A stretch of DNA of 64,000 bases from Sphingomonas adhaesiva. GTDB lineage: Bacteria > Pseudomonadota > Alphaproteobacteria > Sphingomonadales > Sphingomonadaceae. Position numbers and translations under genes: made by a program. The DNA lies in the NCBI RefSeq assembly GCF_002374855.1, contig NZ_NWVC01000001.1:186001-250000 (forward strand), in the 5' to 3' direction. This document shows, in pieces, positions 18,594 through 27,600 of the stretch. The notes under the pieces are model-generated. The model saw nothing but the letters and a program-made list of their open reading frames with translations, made no database searches and was not told where the DNA came from. How positions within the stretch are numbered: the first letter of the stretch is position 1; the number at the start of each line of letters is the position of its first letter.

Positions 18594-19553
18594 ATGCGCG
18601 CGTTCATCTTTCCCGGTCAGGGCAGTCAGGCGGTCGGCATGGGCGCGGCGCTCGCCGATGCCTCCGCGGTGGCGCGCGAGGTGTTCGGCGAGGTGGACGA
18701 GGCGCTGAGCCAGAACCTGCGCCGGCTGATGGCCGAGGGGCCGGCGGACGAGCTGACGCTGACCGAGAATGCGCAGCCCGCGATCATGGCTAACGCGATC
18801 GCGACGCTGCGCGTGCTGGTGCACGAGGGCGGCGTGACGCTGGCGGAGAAGGCCGATTACGTCGCGGGTCATTCGCTGGGCGAATATAGCGCGCTGTGCG
18901 CGGCGGAGGCGCTGGACCTGTCCACCACCGCGCGGCTGCTGAAGCTGCGCGGCCGGGCGATGCAGGCGGCGGTGCCGGTGGGCGAGGGCGCGATGGCCGC
19001 GCTGCTGGGCGCCGATGTCGAAAAGGCGCAGGTGATCGCCGGCGCCGCGGTCGATTCGATTCTGGCTGAGGGCGGGGCCGAGCTGGTCTGCACCGTCGCC
19101 AACGACAACGATCCGTCGCAGGTCGTCATCTCCGGCCATCGCGTCGCGGTGGAGCGCGCGGTCGCGCTGGCCAAGGAGATGGGCGCCAAACGCGCGGTGC
19201 TGCTGCCGGTGTCGGCGCCGTTCCACTGCCCGCTGATGGAGGATGCCGCGCGCGCGATGGAGGCGGCGCTGGCCGACGCCGACCTGCGCGCGCCGCTGGT
19301 CCCCGTCTTCGCCAACGTCGATGCGGCGGCGGTCGCCGATCCCGGCGCGATCCGCGCGCTGCTGGTGGAGCAGGTGACCGGGCGGGTGCGGTGGCGCGAA
19401 TCGGTCCTGGCGATGGTCGCGGCCGGAGTGACCGAGTTCGTGGAGTTCGGCGGCAAGGTGCTGTCCCCGATGGTCAAGCGCATCGCACCCGACGCCGAGG
19501 CGATCAGCGTCGTTTCGATGGACGATATCGAGGCGTTGCTTAAAAGGATGTGA
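18594..19553 (+). CDS. fabD: malonyl-CoA:ACP transacylase
   Basis: A 319-residue FabD that loads malonate onto ACP. It starts MRAFIFPGQGSQ after an AGGAG ribosome-binding site. The nucleophile is Ser94 in GHSLGEYSA and the partner His211 is in SAPFHCPL. It is the first gene of the fatty-acid cluster. Its last codons overlap the frame of the GxxExxY gene (TGATG), which separates it from fabG. Confidence 0.98.
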   Translation: MRAFIFPGQGSQAVGMGAALADASAVAREVFGEVDEALSQNLRRLMAEGPADELTLTENAQPAIMANAIATLRVLVHEGGVTLAEKADYVAGHSLGEYSALCAAEALDLSTTARLLKLRGRAMQAAVPVGEGAMAALLGADVEKAQVIAGAAVDSILAEGGAELVCTVANDNDPSQVVISGHRVAVERAVALAKEMGAKRAVLLPVSAPFHCPLMEDAARAMEAALADADLRAPLVPVFANVDAAAVADPGAIRALLVEQVTGRVRWRESVLAMVAAGVTEFVEFGGKVLSPMVKRIAPDAEAISVVSMDDIEALLKRM

Positions 19554-20011
19554 TGTTCACGCGAAGCCGCGAAGACGCAAAGACGATGGATCTCGAGGCC
19601 GCCGCCGCGGATGTCATCGACGTCGCGTTCCGGTTGCATCGTGACCTGGGGCCAGGCTTGCTGGAGAGCGTCTACGAGACCGTGCTCGCAGCAAAGCTGG
19701 CCCGTATGGGCCATGAGGTCCAGCGGCAATATCCCGTATCATTCTCATTCGACGGGATGGATTTCGATGCCGCGTTTCGCGTCGACCTGATCGTCGGCAG
19801 GCGGTTGCTGGTGGAGATCAAGTCGGTCGAGCGGCTGAACGCCGCTCACGGCAAGCAACTGCTGACGTATCTCAGGCTGACTAGGCAGCCGCTCGGGCTG
19901 CTTATCAATTTCGGAGGCGCGACGCTCAAGGAAGGGCTGCGGCGTGTCGTGAACGGCCACGACACCTTTGCGTCTTCGCGGCTTCGCGTGAACCAAATCA
20001 ACGGAGAATAG
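19553..20011 (+). CDS. GxxExxY protein (PD-(D/E)XK-like) inside the fab cluster
   Basis: A ~150-residue member of the GxxExxY family. The signature is GLLESVY in DLGPGLLESVYE; the PD-(D/E)XK-like core is VDLIVGRRLLVEIKSVERL (Asp, then Glu-x-Lys), followed by QLLTYLRLTRQPLGLLINF. Starts at 19550 (GTG), 19553 and 19586 (MDLEAAAADV, the conserved N-terminus) are all in frame; 19586 is the most family-like. Both ends lie in perfect inverted repeats (19556-19582 and 19966-19992), so the right arm encodes the C-terminal residues. The gene sits between fabD and fabG, whose ribosome-binding site is in its last codons. Biochemical role unknown. Confidence 0.88.
   Translation: MFTRSREDAKTMDLEAAAADVIDVAFRLHRDLGPGLLESVYETVLAAKLARMGHEVQRQYPVSFSFDGMDFDAAFRVDLIVGRRLLVEIKSVERLNAAHGKQLLTYLRLTRQPLGLLINFGGATLKEGLRRVVNGHDTFASSRLRVNQINGE
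19556..19582 (+). repeat. left 27-bp terminal inverted repeat of the GxxExxY cassette
   Basis: Begins TTCACGCGAAGCCGCGAAG and is the exact complement of 19966-19992. The first 11 bases are identical to the ends of the element at 6066-6251, and the rest differs at few positions. Confidence 0.92.
19966..19992 (-). repeat. right 27-bp terminal inverted repeat of the GxxExxY cassette
   Basis: Perfect inverted copy of the left arm, lying within the last ~15 codons of the GxxExxY frame. No target-site duplication is visible outside the arms (left flank TGATG, right flank CCAAA). Confidence 0.92.
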
Positions 20012-20012
20012 A

Positions 20013-20756
20013 ATGTTCGACCTTACAGGCATGACCGCGCTGGTGACCGGCGCATCGGGGGGGATCGGGTCGGCGATCGCGAAGGGGCTGGCGGCGCAGG
20101 GGGCGCGGCTGGCGGTGTCCGGGTCGAACGTCGCCAAGCTGGAGGCGTTCCTGGGCGAACTGGGCGGGGAAGGCCATGTCGCGGTGCCGTGCGACCTGTC
20201 GGATGCCGCCGCGGTCGACGCGCTGGTGCCGCAGGCGGTCGAGGCCCTGGGCGGGCGGATCGATATCCTGGTCAACAACGCCGGCGTCACGCGCGACAAT
20301 CTGGCCATGCGGATGAAGGACGACGAATGGGATCAGGTGATCCGCGTCAACCTGGAGGCCGCGTTCCGGCTGATCCGCGCCGCGGCCAAGCCGATGATGA
20401 AGCAGCGGTTCGGCCGCGTCGTGTCGATCACCTCGGTCGTCGGGCAGACCGGCAATCCCGGGCAGGCGAACTATGCCGCGTCCAAGGCGGGGCTGGTCGG
20501 CATGTCCAAGGCGCTGGCGCAGGAACTGGCCAGCCGCAACATCACGGTCAATTGCGTCGCGCCCGGCTTCATCCGCTCGGCGATGACCGATGTGCTGCCC
20601 GACGCGCAGAAGCAGGCGCTGACCGCGCGCATCCCGGCGGGCGACCTGGGCACGGGGGAGGATATCGCCGCCGCGGTCGTCTATCTGGCGTCGAAGGAAG
20701 CCGGCTACGTCACCGGCCAGACCATCCACGTCAACGGCGGGATGGCGATGGTTTGA
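20013..20756 (+). CDS. fabG: 3-oxoacyl-ACP reductase
   Basis: A 247-residue short-chain dehydrogenase reducing beta-ketoacyl-ACP with NADPH. Cofactor motif TGASGGIG (12-19), NNAG (88-91), and the catalytic Ser141, Tyr154, Lys158 (YAASK). The C-terminal GQTIHVNGGMAM is typical of FabG. The ATG is 1 base after the GxxExxY stop, and its GGAGAA ribosome-binding site lies inside that gene's end, so the inserted gene did not remove fabG translation signals. Confidence 0.98.
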   Translation: MFDLTGMTALVTGASGGIGSAIAKGLAAQGARLAVSGSNVAKLEAFLGELGGEGHVAVPCDLSDAAAVDALVPQAVEALGGRIDILVNNAGVTRDNLAMRMKDDEWDQVIRVNLEAAFRLIRAAAKPMMKQRFGRVVSITSVVGQTGNPGQANYAASKAGLVGMSKALAQELASRNITVNCVAPGFIRSAMTDVLPDAQKQALTARIPAGDLGTGEDIAAAVVYLASKEAGYVTGQTIHVNGGMAMV

Positions 20757-20765
20757 GGGTCGTTC

Positions 20766-20825
20766 GAAACGTGCGAAATGCACGTTTCGCGGCACCGGCC
20801 CGAAAACTCGCTGACGGCGAGTTTT
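20766..20825 (+). terminator. two adjacent hairpins after fabG
   Basis: GAAACGTGC/GCACGTTTC (20766-20788) and AAAACTCGC/GCGAGTTTT (20803-20825). The second ends in TTTT and may act as an intrinsic terminator or attenuator before acpP, allowing acpP to be expressed from its own promoter at a higher level. Confidence 0.55.
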
Positions 20826-20957
20826 GACGCGAACTGACCCCCGATACGGGTGGGATCGCCGGTGCATGAGGCATACACACCCTTGTCAGGCCGCGCCCCC
20901 CGTTCTACCTGCGTTCAGCAATTACCCATTTACCCCCCAAGTTAGAGAGGGAATGAC

Positions 20958-21194
20958 ATGAGCGAGACCGCCGACCGCGTGAAGAAGATCGTCGTCGAGC
21001 ATCTCGGCGTCGAAGCCGAAAAGGTGACCGAGGACGCCAGCTTCATCGACGATCTGGGCGCGGACAGCCTCGACATCGTCGAGCTGGTCATGGCGTTCGA
21101 GGAAGAGTTCGGGGTGGAAATTCCGGACGACGCCGCCGAGAAGATCTCGACCGTCAAGGACGCGATCACCTACATCGACGAGCACAAGGGCTAA
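20958..21194 (+). CDS. acpP: acyl carrier protein
   Basis: A 78-residue acidic ACP. The phosphopantetheine site is Ser37 in [19 protein letters not shown]. Strong ribosome-binding site (GAGAGGGA). It is separated by about 200 bp from fabG and 162 bp from fabF, each gap holding a hairpin, so it is probably transcribed also on its own, as expected for a very abundant protein. Confidence 0.99.
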   Translation: MSETADRVKKIVVEHLGVEAEKVTEDASFIDDLGADSLDIVELVMAFEEEFGVEIPDDAAEKISTVKDAITYIDEHKG

Positions 21195-21256
21195 GCCCGA
21201 AGCGCCGGGCGGGCAGGGCACGCCCTTGCCAACCCCCGGCCATCGACCGATGTGAG

Positions 21257-21302
21257 CGGCTTCCCATCCTTTGCAGAAAGGGGTGGGAAGCCGTTTCATT
21301 TT
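21257..21302 (+). terminator. strong intrinsic terminator/attenuator between acpP and fabF
   Basis: A long stem built from CGGCTTCCCATCCTTT and its near-perfect complement around loop GCAG, followed by TTTCATTTT. Placed 63 bp after acpP and 55 bp before fabF; it should limit read-through from acpP into fabF. Confidence 0.8.
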
Positions 21303-21356
21303 GAAGAACCGTCCGTGCAGGGGAGTGGCGCGGGATACGGTAGTGAAGGGAAGCCT

Positions 21357-22613
21357 ATGCGTCGCGTCGTCGTCACCGGACTTGGCCTCGTCACCCCGCT
21401 GGGTGCGGATGTGGAGACCGTCTGGGCCAATCTGATCGCCGGAAAGTCCGGGGCCGGGCCGATCACGCGCTTCGACACCACGGGGCAGAAGTGCACCATC
21501 GCGTGCGAGGTGAAGCCCAAGGATCACGAATATGGCTTCGACGCCGACAAGCGCGTCGACCACAAGATCCAGCGGCAGGTCGATCCGTTCATCGTCTATG
21601 GCATCGATGCCGCCGGACAGGCGCTGGAGGATGCCGGGCTGACCGACATGGACGAGGCGACGAAGCTGCGCGCGGGCGTGTCGATCGGATCGGGCATCGG
21701 CGGGCTGCCGGGGATTGAGATCGAATCGGTCAACCTGCACGAACGCGGGCCGGGCCGGGTCAGCCCGCATTTCGTCCACGGGCGGCTCATCAACCTGATC
21801 TCGGGTCAGGTCAGCATCAAATACGGGCTGATGGGGCCGAACCATGCGGTGGTCACCGCCTGCTCCACGGGCGCGCATTCGATCGGCGACGCCGCGCGGA
21901 TGATCAAGGATGACGATGCCGACATCATGCTGGCGGGCGGCGCGGAAAGCACCGTCAACCCGCTGGGCGTCGCCGGCTTCGCGCAGGCCCGCGCGCTCAA
22001 CATGAGCATGAACGACCGCCCGACCGAGGCGAGCCGCCCGTACGACAAGGATCGCGACGGCTTCGTGATGGGCGAGGGCGCGGGCGTCGTCGTGCTGGAG
22101 GAGTATGAGCACGCCAAGGCGCGCGGCGCGAAGATCTATGCCGAGGTGGTCGGCTACGGCCTGTCGGGCGATGCCTATCACGTCACCGCGCCGCACCCGG
22201 AGGGCAAGGGCGCGGAGAATGCGATGCGCATGGCGCTCCGCAAGGCCGGCATGGAGCCGGGCGATATCGACTATATCAACGCGCACGGCACCTCGACCAT
22301 GGCCGACACGATCGAGCTGGCCGCGGCCAAGCGCGTGTTCGGCGACGACCTGTCGGGCGCCTCGATGTCGAGCACCAAGTCGGCGATCGGCCACCTGCTG
22401 GGCGGCGCGGGCGCGGTGGAGAGTATCTTCTGCATCCTGGCGCTGCGCGACCAGGTGGTGCCGCCGACGCTGAACCTGCACAACCCGGACGAGGGGACCG
22501 AGGGCGTCGACCTGGTGCCGCTGGTCGCGAAGAAGCGCCCGGTGCGCGCGGTGCTGAACAATTCGTTCGGCTTCGGCGGGACCAACGCCTCGCTGGTGAT
22601 GAAGGCGGTCTGA
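21357..22613 (+). CDS. fabF: beta-ketoacyl-ACP synthase II
   Basis: A 418-residue condensing enzyme (KASII). The thiolase-fold triad is Cys169 (VTACSTGAHSIG), His310 (NAHGTST) and His346 (AIGHLLGG), with Lys341. The start MRRVVVTGLGLVTPLG follows GAAGGG; the frame upstream of it crosses the terminator hairpin and is not coding. It is 12 bp before mltG. Confidence 0.98.
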   Translation: MRRVVVTGLGLVTPLGADVETVWANLIAGKSGAGPITRFDTTGQKCTIACEVKPKDHEYGFDADKRVDHKIQRQVDPFIVYGIDAAGQALEDAGLTDMDEATKLRAGVSIGSGIGGLPGIEIESVNLHERGPGRVSPHFVHGRLINLISGQVSIKYGLMGPNHAVVTACSTGAHSIGDAARMIKDDDADIMLAGGAESTVNPLGVAGFAQARALNMSMNDRPTEASRPYDKDRDGFVMGEGAGVVVLEEYEHAKARGAKIYAEVVGYGLSGDAYHVTAPHPEGKGAENAMRMALRKAGMEPGDIDYINAHGTSTMADTIELAAAKRVFGDDLSGASMSSTKSAIGHLLGGAGAVESIFCILALRDQVVPPTLNLHNPDEGTEGVDLVPLVAKKRPVRAVLNNSFGFGGTNASLVMKAV

Positions 22614-22625
22614 GGAGGCGATCGG

Positions 22626-23594
22626 ATGCGCAGGGTCGGCTGTATCGGGCTGATCGCCGGCCTGCTCATCGTCATCGCCGGATGGTGGGCGGTGCACGGA
22701 TGGAAGGGCCATGGCCCGTCCGAACGCGCCACCACCGTCACGATCGCGCAGGGCGCGACGCTGGCGGCCGCGGCCCGCGAACTGGAGCGCACCGGCGTCA
22801 TCGCATCGGCCGGGCGGTTCCGCACCCAGGCGCGGCTGTTCGGTGCGGGCACCCCGATCAAGGCGGGCGAATATGCCTTCCCTGCGAAGGTCAGCGCGTC
22901 GGAAGTGCTGTCGATCCTGCAGGGCGGGAAGGCGGTGCAGCGCGTCGTGATCGTCCCCGAAGGGCTGCCGTCGGTGATGGTCCATGACGCGCTGATGAAG
23001 GCGGACGGACTGACCGGCGACGTGAAGGTGCCCGCGGAAGGATCGGTGCTGCCCGACGGCTATGCCTTCGAACGCGGCGATACGCGCGCGGCGGTGCTGG
23101 CGCGGATGCAGGCGGCGATGACGCGGTACCTGACGGCGGCGTGGAAGGCGCGCAAGCCGACCACCGTCGTCACCAGTCCGAAGCAGGCGATCATCCTGGC
23201 CTCGATCGTCGAGAAGGAAACCGGCAAGCCCGAGGAGCGCCGCGCGGTCGCGGCGGTCTATTCCAACCGGCTGCGGCTGGGTATGCCGCTACAGGCCGAT
23301 CCGACCGTGATCTATCCGATCACCAAGGGACGCCCGCTGGGCCGCCGCATCCGCCAGTCGGAACTGCGCGCGAAGAATGGCTACAACACCTATGCCAGCC
23401 CAGGCCTGCCGGTGGGACCGATCGCCAACCCCGGGCGGCTGTCGATCGACGCGGTGCTCGACCCGGCATCGTCCAAGGCGCTGTATTTCGTCGCGGACGG
23501 CAGCGGCGGGCATGTGTTCGCCGACACGCTGGCGGAACATAACGCCAATGTGAAGAAATGGTACGCGATCCGCCGCGCGCGCGGGGAGATGTAG
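22626..23594 (+). CDS. mltG: endolytic murein transglycosylase MltG
   Basis: A 322-residue membrane-anchored glycan-strand terminator. One N-terminal membrane helix (about 5-23), a LysM-like region, and the catalytic YceG/MltG domain with Glu196 in ASIVEKETG, then AAVYSNRLRLGMPLQADPTV and YNTYASPGLPVGPI. Ribosome-binding site GGAGG is 6-10 nt upstream. MltG commonly follows acpP-fabF, as here. Confidence 0.97.
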   Translation: MRRVGCIGLIAGLLIVIAGWWAVHGWKGHGPSERATTVTIAQGATLAAAARELERTGVIASAGRFRTQARLFGAGTPIKAGEYAFPAKVSASEVLSILQGGKAVQRVVIVPEGLPSVMVHDALMKADGLTGDVKVPAEGSVLPDGYAFERGDTRAAVLARMQAAMTRYLTAAWKARKPTTVVTSPKQAIILASIVEKETGKPEERRAVAAVYSNRLRLGMPLQADPTVIYPITKGRPLGRRIRQSELRAKNGYNTYASPGLPVGPIANPGRLSIDAVLDPASSKALYFVADGSGGHVFADTLAEHNANVKKWYAIRRARGEM

Positions 23595-23614
23595 CACGGT
23601 TTGGCGCATCATGC

Positions 23615-24037
23615 ATGACTGATCCCATCGGAGCCGCCGTCGCGGTGGGCGCGATCATCGCACGGGATGGTCGCCTGCTATTGGGCTTGCGATCGCCCTA
23701 TCGCCGGCGCTGCCCCGGCAGGTGGGATCTGCCGGGCGGGCATGTCGAGGATGGAGAGACGGTCGTCGAGGCGGCGAGGCGCGAACTGATGGAGGAAATC
23801 GGCATCATCGCCGAACGCATCGGCTTGCTCGTCACGCTCAACTTGCTGGACGTCGGCGGTCGGCCGATGCTGCTCTCGATCATGCGGGTCGCTGAATGGA
23901 GGGGCAGCCCGACGCTTCGCGATCACGAGCATGTCGCGCTTGGCTGGTTCACGCCGGACGCGGCCGCCGAACTGCCCGACCTTGCGGTCGATGCCTATCG
24001 TCCGGTATTCGGACGGCTCCGGCTGAACTCGTTCTAG
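23615..24037 (+). CDS. NUDIX hydrolase
   Basis: A 140-residue NUDIX pyrophosphohydrolase. The full box G-x5-E-x7-RELMEEIGI is present (GHVEDGETVVEAARRELMEE), preceded by PGRWDLPG. It resembles small MutT-like members; substrate not predictable. GC is somewhat lower than in its neighbours. It overlaps the convergent eda gene by 4 bp at the 3' end. Confidence 0.9.
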   Translation: MTDPIGAAVAVGAIIARDGRLLLGLRSPYRRRCPGRWDLPGGHVEDGETVVEAARRELMEEIGIIAERIGLLVTLNLLDVGGRPMLLSIMRVAEWRGSPTLRDHEHVALGWFTPDAAAELPDLAVDAYRPVFGRLRLNSF

Positions 24038-24639
24038 CGACGCATCGCTGCCGCGGCGCGGGCGCGCGCCTCGATTTCCGGTAGCGTGCCCTCGGTCACC
24101 CAGCTGCCGCCCACGCACAATACGGGGTCGAGCGCGAGCCAGTCGGGTGCGCTCGCCTCGGTGATGCCGCCGGTCGGGCAGAAGCGGCACTGGTAGAAGG
24201 GCGCGGCCAGCGCCTTCAGCGCCTTGATCCCGCCGCTGGTCTCGGCCGGGAAGAACTTGAAGTGCGACAGCCCCATGTCCAGCCCGCGCATGATGTCGCC
24301 CGCAGTGGCGACGCCGGGGAGCCACGGGATGCCGGCGGCGGCGATCGCTTCGCCCAGCGGCTGCGACAGGCCGGGGGAGACGATGAACTCCGCGCCCGCG
24401 GCCTTCACCTCGTCGACCTGCTGCGTCGTCACGACGGTGCCCGCGCCGACGATCGCGCCGGGCACCTGCTTCATCTCGCGGATCGCATCCAGCGCGGCGG
24501 GGGTGCGCAGCGTCACCTCCAGCACCTTCAGCCCGCCGGCGACCAGCGCCTCGGCGAGCGGGCGCGCCTGCGCGGCGTCCTTGATGACCAGCACCGGGAT
24601 GACGGCGCTGGTCTGCATGATCGCGGCGATATCGGTCAA
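24034..24639 (-). CDS. eda: KDPG aldolase
   Basis: A 201-residue class I aldolase that splits 2-keto-3-deoxy-6-phosphogluconate into pyruvate and glyceraldehyde-3-phosphate. The Schiff-base Lys128 is in HFKFFPAE and the general-acid Glu41 in EVTLRT. It is the last gene of edd-glk-eda and overlaps glk by 4 bp. Confidence 0.98.
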   Translation of the reverse strand: MTDIAAIMQTSAVIPVLVIKDAAQARPLAEALVAGGLKVLEVTLRTPAALDAIREMKQVPGAIVGAGTVVTTQQVDEVKAAGAEFIVSPGLSQPLGEAIAAAGIPWLPGVATAGDIMRGLDMGLSHFKFFPAETSGGIKALKALAAPFYQCRFCPTGGITEASAPDWLALDPVLCVGGSWVTEGTLPEIEARARAAAAMRR

Positions 24640-25604
24640 CGTGCGTGCTCCTGGGCAAAGGCGGCCGCGGCCCCGAACAGGCCGGGCTGGGGATGGGTGA
24701 TGAGCTTGACGGGCAGCCTGGCCATCATCTGCTGGAAGCGGCCCTTGGCGACGAACCTTTGGTCGAAGCCGGAACGCAGCAGCTTGTCCTTGATGCGCAG
24801 CCCCAGCCCGCCGGCGATCACGACGCCCTTCGCGCCATGCGCCAGCGCCAGGTCGCCCGCCACCGCGCCAAGCGCCAGGCAGAAGCGGTCGAGCGCGGCG
24901 TTGGCGATCGAATCGGTCCCTTCCAGCGCGGCGGTCCAGATCGCCTTATCGTCGCGCAGCACGACCGAGCGCCCCTCCATGTCGGCGAGCGTTTCGTAGA
25001 TGGCGACGATGCCCGGCCCGGCGACGATCCGTTCGGCCGACACGCGCGTATAGGTCTTGCGCAGCCGCTTGAGCAGCGCGTCCTCGATCCCGTCGAGCGG
25101 GGCGTAGTCCATGTGCCCGCCCTCCGTGGACAGGACATGGTATTCGCCGTCGTGGCGGAACACCTGCGCCACGCCCAGCCCCGTGCCGGGGCCGCAGACG
25201 GTGGTGATCCCCTCGTGGGGCAGCGGTTCGTCCGGGCCGCACAGATGCTCGAAATCCTCATGCGGCAATTGCGCCACCGCATGGCCGATCGCGCCGAAAT
25301 CGTTGATGATCGTCCAGGTGTCGGCGCCCAGCCGCTCGGGGATCAGCGACGGGCGGATCACCCAGGGGTTGTTGGTCAGTCGGATGACGTCGCCGGTGAT
25401 CGGCGAGGCGACCGAGATCGCGGCGGCGCGGGGCAGGGTGCCGCCCTGCCGCTCGCGATAGGCTTCCCATGCGGTCTGCAGGCTGGCGTGATCGGCGGTC
25501 TTGAGCGTGACGGGTTCCCCCAGTGACACGACGCGCCGGTCGGCGACCTCCGCAATGGCGAAGCGCGCGTGCGTGCCGCCGATATCGACCGAAACCACCT
25601 GCAT
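24636..25604 (-). CDS. glk: glucokinase
   Basis: A 322-residue ATP-dependent glucokinase of the bacterial Glk (COG0837) family. Motifs are [11 protein letters not shown] at the N-terminus, [11 protein letters not shown] with the catalytic Asp, GPGTGLGV, and [11 protein letters not shown]. The ATG at 25604 starts the conserved sequence; an in-frame start six codons upstream is less likely. It feeds glucose into the Entner-Doudoroff route encoded by the neighbours. Confidence 0.97.
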   Translation of the reverse strand: MQVVSVDIGGTHARFAIAEVADRRVVSLGEPVTLKTADHASLQTAWEAYRERQGGTLPRAAAISVASPITGDVIRLTNNPWVIRPSLIPERLGADTWTIINDFGAIGHAVAQLPHEDFEHLCGPDEPLPHEGITTVCGPGTGLGVAQVFRHDGEYHVLSTEGGHMDYAPLDGIEDALLKRLRKTYTRVSAERIVAGPGIVAIYETLADMEGRSVVLRDDKAIWTAALEGTDSIANAALDRFCLALGAVAGDLALAHGAKGVVIAGGLGLRIKDKLLRSGFDQRFVAKGRFQQMMARLPVKLITHPQPGLFGAAAAFAQEHAR

Positions 25605-25660
25605 GAACGTCTTCCCTCTCATCCATCGTCACCCCGGCGACGGCCGGGACGGCGGGGTCG

Positions 25661-27490
25661 TTACAGCCCGGCGCCCGCCAGGATCGCGCTGGCGCCCTTT
25701 TCGGCCTCGTCCGCCAGCCCGCGGAACATGCCGAACAATTCGCGGCCCATGCCGGTCGCCGCGGGCGGCGCGGCGGCGGGCGTGCGCGCGGCCCATTCGT
25801 CGGCGGGCACCAGCGCCTCCAGCGTCCCCGCCTCGGCATCGACGCGGATCAGGTCGCCGTCGCGGATCAGCGCGATCGCGCCGCCGACCCCGTCCCGTCC
25901 CGGCAAGGCTTCGGGCGAACAGTGGATCGCGCACGGCACCTTGCCGCTCGCCCCCGACATCCGCCCGTCGGTGACCAGCGCGACGCGGAAGCCGCGGTTC
26001 TGGAGCACGCCGAGCGGCGGCGTCAGCTTGTGCAGTTCGGGCATCCCGTTGGCGCGCGGCCCCTGGAAGCGGACGACGACGACGACGTCGCGTTCCAGCT
26101 CGCCGGCCTTGAACGCCTCCAGCACCTCCAGCTGGTCGGCGAAGACGCGCGCGGGCGCCTCGACCACCCAGCGGTCGCGCTCCACCGCCGACACCTTGAT
26201 GCAGGCGCGGCCGATATTGCCCTGCAGGATGCGCATCCCGCCATCGGGCGAGAAGGGCGCGGCGGCCGGGCGCAGGATCGTGTCGTCGCGCGTCGGGCCG
26301 GCGGGCGCCCAGGTCAGCGCATCGCCGTCCAGCGTCGGTGCGCTGCCGTAATCGGTCAGGTCGCCGCCAGCGACGGTCATGATGTCACGGTGGAGGTAGC
26401 CCGCGTCGAGCAGCTCGCGGATCACGAACGGCATCCCCCCCGCCGCCTCGAACCCGTTCACGTCCGCCGATCCGTTGGGATAGACGCGCGCGAGCAGCGG
26501 CACCGCGGCGGACAGGCGGTCGAAATCCTCCCAGTCGATCACGATCCCCGCCGCACGCGCGATCGCGGGGACGTGGAGCAGGTGGTTGGTCGATCCGCCC
26601 GTCGCCAGCAGGCCGACGGCGGCGTTGACGATCGCCTTCTCGTCCACGCAGCGGCCCAGCGGGCGGTAATCGTCGCCGTGCACACCGATCCGCGGCAGGC
26701 GGTGGACCGCCGCGCGGGTCAGTTCCTGGCGCAGCTTCGTGCCCGGATTGACGAAGGCCGCGCCGGGCATGTGCAGCCCCATCACCTCCATCATCATCTG
26801 GTTGGTGTTGGCGGTGCCGTAGAAAGTGCAGGTGCCCTGCGTGTGATAGGCCTGGATTTCGGCATCCAGCAGTTCGTCGCGCGTCGCCTGCCCCTCGGCG
26901 AAGCGTTCGCGCACCGCGGCCTTCGCCTTGTTGGGCAGGCCCGACGGCATCGGGCCGCCGGGGATCAGGATCATCGGCAGGTGGCCGAAGCGCAGCGCGC
27001 CCATCAGCAGCCCCGGCACGATCTTGTCACAGATGCCCAGCAGCGCCGCGCCCTCGAACGTGCCGTGGCTGAGCGCGATGGCGGTGGACAGCGCGATCGT
27101 GTCGCGGCTGAACAGCGACAGCTCCATCCCCGGATAGCCCTGCGTCACGCCGTCGCACATCGCGGGCACGCCGCCCGCCACCTGCGCGGTCGCGCCGACC
27201 TCGCGCGCCCAGACCTTCATCTGTTCGGGATAGCGGTAATAGACCGCATGCGCCGAGAGCATGTCGTTATAGGCGGTGACCAGGCCGATGTTCATCGCCT
27301 GCGTCTGCGTCTTCATCGCGTCGCGATCCTCGGGCGTGCCGGCATAGGCATGCGCCAGGTTCGCGCAGCCCAGCCGCGGACGCCCGATCCAGCCGTCGCG
27401 CTCGCGCTCGATCAGCGACAGATAGGCGCTGCGCGTGGGGCGCGAGCGTTCGATGATCCGATCGGTGACGGCGCTGACGGCAGGGTTCAT
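25661..27490 (-). CDS. edd: 6-phosphogluconate dehydratase
   Basis: A 609-residue Fe-S dehydratase of the IlvD/Edd family forming KDPG. Characteristic stretches are [59 protein letters not shown] and [13 protein letters not shown]. Full length. It lies 110 bp after pgl and 56 bp before glk. Confidence 0.98.
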   Translation of the reverse strand: MNPAVSAVTDRIIERSRPTRSAYLSLIERERDGWIGRPRLGCANLAHAYAGTPEDRDAMKTQTQAMNIGLVTAYNDMLSAHAVYYRYPEQMKVWAREVGATAQVAGGVPAMCDGVTQGYPGMELSLFSRDTIALSTAIALSHGTFEGAALLGICDKIVPGLLMGALRFGHLPMILIPGGPMPSGLPNKAKAAVRERFAEGQATRDELLDAEIQAYHTQGTCTFYGTANTNQMMMEVMGLHMPGAAFVNPGTKLRQELTRAAVHRLPRIGVHGDDYRPLGRCVDEKAIVNAAVGLLATGGSTNHLLHVPAIARAAGIVIDWEDFDRLSAAVPLLARVYPNGSADVNGFEAAGGMPFVIRELLDAGYLHRDIMTVAGGDLTDYGSAPTLDGDALTWAPAGPTRDDTILRPAAAPFSPDGGMRILQGNIGRACIKVSAVERDRWVVEAPARVFADQLEVLEAFKAGELERDVVVVVRFQGPRANGMPELHKLTPPLGVLQNRGFRVALVTDGRMSGASGKVPCAIHCSPEALPGRDGVGGAIALIRDGDLIRVDAEAGTLEALVPADEWAARTPAAAPPAATGMGRELFGMFRGLADEAEKGASAILAGAGL

Positions 27491-27573
27491 GCGATAAGCC
27501 TTAGCGAGGGGCGAAGCAGGTGCGAAGTTGCCGCGACCGTCACCCTGTTCGATGCGGCCCGGCGGCCTCCTGA

Positions 27574-27581
27574 TAACGTTA
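27574..27581. promoter_or_regulatory. AT-rich palindrome TAACGTTA in the pgl-edd gap
   Basis: The 110-bp gap between pgl and edd contains an AT-rich patch (GATAACGTTAACTC) that stands out in this GC-rich region and includes an 8-bp palindrome next to GTTAAC. It is a candidate promoter or operator for edd-glk-eda; no specific regulator is recognised. Confidence 0.3.
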
Positions 27582-27600
27582 ACTCAACCGTGCGGAAACG

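Noticed and set aside
19550..20011. GxxExxY gene considered as a toxin-antitoxin or restriction gene
   Set aside because: There is no partner gene, methylase or specificity subunit beside it, and the family signature is distinct from known restriction enzymes.
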